Positions 61,362 to 64,000 of a DNA stretch of 64,000 bases are shown one piece after another. The first letter of the stretch is position 1. The number at the start of each line of letters is the position of its first letter. This stretch comes from Lactococcus fujiensis JCM 16395 (GTDB taxonomy: Bacteria; Bacillota; Bacilli; Lactobacillales; Streptococcaceae), in assembly GCF_002441655.1 (NCBI RefSeq), contig NZ_JXJU01000009.1:1-64000 (forward strand), written 5' to 3'. The translations under genes and the position numbers were made by a program. The notes under the pieces are model-generated. The model was not told where the DNA came from, did no database searches, and was given only the letters and a program-made list of their open reading frames with translations.

Positions 61362-63854
61362 TTAATTGAATATTAAAAAATCTCCTTCATTCAATCCAAT
61401 AAGTGGATCAAAATCACCTGAATTAATCATTTGTTCAGTTAATATATTGTTCTGAATGAGTGACGAATCAGAGCTATCCTCAAACAATGATATTTCTTGA
61501 TGCGATACGCTCTCTTGATTTAATTGTGATTGCTCATGATTGACTGTTTTTTTATTTTCAATGTTTGATTCATCAACTTTGGTTGCGAGTGGTATTTTAA
61601 CCTCGTTCCCCTTTAAATCTTGAGGGTTACCACGTGTGACTTCAAAACGTTCAATCAAGAAAGTTTTTCGATTAGAACCTTCCTTAGCCACTGCTTGAGC
61701 AAATGCACGTTTTTCACCGAGTAAAATTAAACTTTGTTTTGCACGCGTAATTGCTGTATAAAGTAAATTTCGTTCAAGCATTCGTGAATAATTGGTTACC
61801 ATTGGCACGATCACTGTCGAAAATTCCGACCCTTGTGATTTGTGAATCGACATCGCAAAGGCCAAGGTGATTTTATACCACTCCGCACGAGGATAGGTTA
61901 CTTCTTGCCCGTCAAAATCCATGATGATCTCATCTTGTTTTGAATCCGTGTACTTTGCTCCAACTAATTCACTGATGATGCCAAGGTCACCGTTAAAGAC
62001 GTTGGCTTGAGCATCGTTAACTAAGTGAAGCACCTTGTCCCCTTCACGAAATTGGATGTCATTAAATTTAAATTCATTTCGGTCTTCAAGCGGATTAAAT
62101 AAATTTTGTAAAAGTAAATTAAGATTGTTAATTCCGGCTTGTCCCTTATACATCGGAGCTAAAACTTGTAATTCAAAAGGGTTATTCCCTTTTTTTTGCC
62201 ATGCTCCAGCAATTTGTGAAATCAGCTGAGGAACAAATTGAGCATTTGTTTCAAAATAGGAACGATCTGCCTTTCGAGCAGTGAAATCGCTAGGGAGATG
62301 ACCATCTTTTATAGCATGTGCAAGCGATGTGATTGTTGAATTTTCATCTTGCCTAAAGATTTTATTCAAGCGAACAGAAGGAATTTGCGGAATTCTAAGC
62401 AAATCAGCAAAAACTTGACCAGGTCCAACGGAAGGAAGTTGGTCACTATCTCCAACAAGCAAGACTTTCATTGAACCAGGAATGGCTTGGAATAATTTAT
62501 TCGCGAGCCAAGTATCTACCATTGAGAATTCATCAACGATTAAAAGAGAGCCTGATAAATCGTTACTTGCTTCATCAAATGTGTCATCTGTATTCAAGCC
62601 CAGATGTCGATGCAGTGTGGCGGCAGGTAAGCCCGTTAACTCATTCATCCGACGACTGGCACGTCCTGTAGGCGCAGCTAATAATATGGGAAACAAATCA
62701 TCATTGTAATGATGAATATTCAAATCAATCTTATAAACTCGAGCGTATAACTCAATAAAACCATTGATAATAGTCGTTTTTCCGGTACCTGGCCCTCCAG
62801 TCAAAACGAAAAATTGATTTTTCATGGCCCCAATAATTGCTGCCCGTTGTAAATCATCGTAAGCAATTTCTAAATCACGTTCGACTTGCGTTAATTCTTC
62901 TAATAATTTTTCTTCCTTAAAATCCGTTCCACGTCGATTTATCAGAGCATTGAGGCTATTTTTTATGCCTTCTTCTGCAAAGAATAGGCTATTTTCAAAT
63001 AATTTTGTGCCTTCACTTTGAATCTTTCCATCGTCAATCAAATGATTAATTTCAACTGCCACTTCTGTTGGAATAATTTCGATATGTCGCGCGTTTTCTA
63101 GTAAATCAATGGCTCCTTCGAGTAAAGCTTTTGCTTCGATATAAGTATCACCCGTTTCAAGTGGCTGAGTGTTAAGCACATGCATAAGTGCTGCTTTAAA
63201 CCGTTCTGGACTGTCTGCCTCGATTCCAAGGGTCTGGGCAATATTATCTGCGGTTTTGAATCCAACACCTTTAACTTCTTCAACTAAAAGATAAGGGTTC
63301 CCCTTAATTTTTTCTAATGTCTCATCTTTGTATATTTCATAAATTTGGAACGTTTGTTTACTTGTCAAACCAAATTCAGCCAGCTGTGACAGAATCTTTT
63401 CCATGCCATGATTTTCTCTTATTTTTTTAATAAAACTGTTTCGTTTCGTTGGGGTAAGCAAGTCAGATATTTCTTCCGGGTGCTCCAGAAGATTATCAAC
63501 CGTATTTACAGGAAAACGTTGAACAATTTTTTCTGCCGTTTTTTTCCCAACGCCTGGAAATTTATCAGACGAGAAATATTTAATCAATCCTGAAGAACTT
63601 GTCGGAACTGCTTTCTCATAAGAATCAACAGCCAGTTGTTCCCCATATTTAGGATGTGTGGTAAGAGAGCCGGAAAACGTATAATGATCTCCTTCAATAA
63701 CTTCTCCAATCGTCCCTGTGACAACAATTTCACTATCTTCATAATCCGCATTTGTGTCATCAATTTCAAGAAGGAGTACTTTATAAAAATTACTTGAATT
63801 GCTAAAAAAAATAGCGGCAATTTCTCCAGTAAAATAAATTTTATCATTCATCAT
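61362..63854 (-). CDS. recD2: ATP-dependent RecD2 helicase
   Basis: SF1B 5'-3' DNA helicase acting without RecBC, linked to repair and fork restart. 830 residues: N-terminal OB-like part, helix-hairpin-helix FPGVGKKTAEKIVQRF (near 100), Walker A LTGGPGTGKTTIING (near 355), LLIVDEFSMVD, VGDSDQLPSVGPGQVFADLL and the C-terminal SF1 motif FAMSIHKSQGSEFSTVIVPM (near 655). An Asn/Ser/Glu-rich tail of about 90 residues ends it. Its start overlaps the stop of the upstream gene (ATGA). Confidence 0.95.
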   Translation of the reverse strand: MMNDKIYFTGEIAAIFFSNSSNFYKVLLLEIDDTNADYEDSEIVVTGTIGEVIEGDHYTFSGSLTTHPKYGEQLAVDSYEKAVPTSSSGLIKYFSSDKFPGVGKKTAEKIVQRFPVNTVDNLLEHPEEISDLLTPTKRNSFIKKIRENHGMEKILSQLAEFGLTSKQTFQIYEIYKDETLEKIKGNPYLLVEEVKGVGFKTADNIAQTLGIEADSPERFKAALMHVLNTQPLETGDTYIEAKALLEGAIDLLENARHIEIIPTEVAVEINHLIDDGKIQSEGTKLFENSLFFAEEGIKNSLNALINRRGTDFKEEKLLEELTQVERDLEIAYDDLQRAAIIGAMKNQFFVLTGGPGTGKTTIINGFIELYARVYKIDLNIHHYNDDLFPILLAAPTGRASRRMNELTGLPAATLHRHLGLNTDDTFDEASNDLSGSLLIVDEFSMVDTWLANKLFQAIPGSMKVLLVGDSDQLPSVGPGQVFADLLRIPQIPSVRLNKIFRQDENSTITSLAHAIKDGHLPSDFTARKADRSYFETNAQFVPQLISQIAGAWQKKGNNPFELQVLAPMYKGQAGINNLNLLLQNLFNPLEDRNEFKFNDIQFREGDKVLHLVNDAQANVFNGDLGIISELVGAKYTDSKQDEIIMDFDGQEVTYPRAEWYKITLAFAMSIHKSQGSEFSTVIVPMVTNYSRMLERNLLYTAITRAKQSLILLGEKRAFAQAVAKEGSNRKTFLIERFEVTRGNPQDLKGNEVKIPLATKVDESNIENKKTVNHEQSQLNQESVSHQEISLFEDSSDSSLIQNNILTEQMINSGDFDPLIGLNEGDFLIFN

Positions 63855-64000
63855 AAATTCTTATTCCAAACTGTCATTTTAAAATGGTCATCAACAGATT
63901 CTAAAACGGTCAGTGAGTTATTTGTCAGACCACCTTCAGATCGTAATTCTGACTTGGAATATCCAGCCAAGTGTCTCATTCCAGCCGTTCCACTCGCTCC
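63851..64000 (-). CDS. C-terminal end of a gene, probably histidine phosphatase (phosphoglycerate mutase-like) family
   Basis: The last 49 codons of a gene that enters from the right edge. GLTNNSLTVLESVDDHFKM is like the C-terminal strand of phosphoglycerate mutase-like phosphatases (l.NgSvtvle...), a tentative match only. Its TGA overlaps the recD2 start, so the two are translated together. Nothing about the catalytic part can be seen. Confidence 0.5.
   Translation of the reverse strand, partial: GASGTAGMRHLAGYSKSELRSEGGLTNNSLTVLESVDDHFKMTVWNKNL

Overview
The window is a chromosomal segment of a low-GC Gram-positive bacterium of the Streptococcaceae, most like Lactococcus. Evidence for this: a PepV dipeptidase of 472 residues, a cytochrome bd set (cydAB plus cydDC) together with a type II NADH dehydrogenase, a CopY/CopR-type regulator with a TACAnnTGTA cop box, an Spx-like protein, a very short SRP RNA, sugar ABC and PTS systems, and strong Shine-Dalgarno sequences at many genes. 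The species cannot be fixed from the sequence alone. Most genes lie on the minus strand, with a few plus-strand islands (Fur-like regulator, DUF4931 plus YfhO genes, Fe-S protein, zinc ribbon/ABC/DedA genes, rpsT).

Layout. 1-409: 5' end of a surface adhesin with a tetranucleotide repeat just after one of its two possible start codons. 579-6071: housekeeping genes xseB, xseA, an interrupted P-loop kinase gene, folD, an Spx paralogue, alr and acpS. 6217-9585: an unfamiliar cluster of a membrane glycosyltransferase, two small membrane proteins and a NADH oxidase/peroxidase-like flavoprotein without the redox cysteine. 9852-16542: pepV, mutY, uvrC, two VIT-family transporters and a divergent cysteine-free Fur-family regulator with two operators. 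16609-23460: rpsA, a DUF6287 protein, mnmA, a DUF4931 (GalT-like) protein and a large YfhO membrane protein.

23401-32751 is a carbohydrate locus: LacI regulator, RDD membrane protein, small membrane protein, two GH65 phosphorylases, a binding protein and two permeases, with two LacI-type operators and a cre-like site. It lacks an ABC ATPase and a beta-phosphoglucomutase, so both must come from elsewhere. 32843-38382 holds copY, the two-subunit serine dehydratase, a type II NADH dehydrogenase with a DoxX-like tail, and two small genes. 38473-43170 is a beta-glucoside set (alpha/beta hydrolase, GH1 enzyme, EIIC permease, RpiR regulator). 43238-50368: leuS, a PucR-type regulator, prs, SRP RNA, tadA, an MBL-fold hydrolase, a DUF1275 protein and an unknown protein. 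50537-54393: zinc ribbon protein, MacB-like ABC exporter, DedA protein, long MarR regulator. 54529-60658: cydC, cydD, cydB, cydA. 61045-64000: rpsT, recD2 and the end of a further gene.

Respiration is a theme: the NADH dehydrogenase would feed electrons to menaquinone, and CydAB, assembled with CydDC, would pass them to oxygen when haem is supplied. No tRNA, CRISPR array, insertion sequence or prophage was seen. The observations I rate highest are the possible phase-variable adhesin start, a recurring extended -10 box placed 6-7 bases before start codons (predicting leaderless mRNAs), the cysteine-free redox enzyme and Fur-like regulator, and the unfamiliar cluster at 6.2-9.6 kb.
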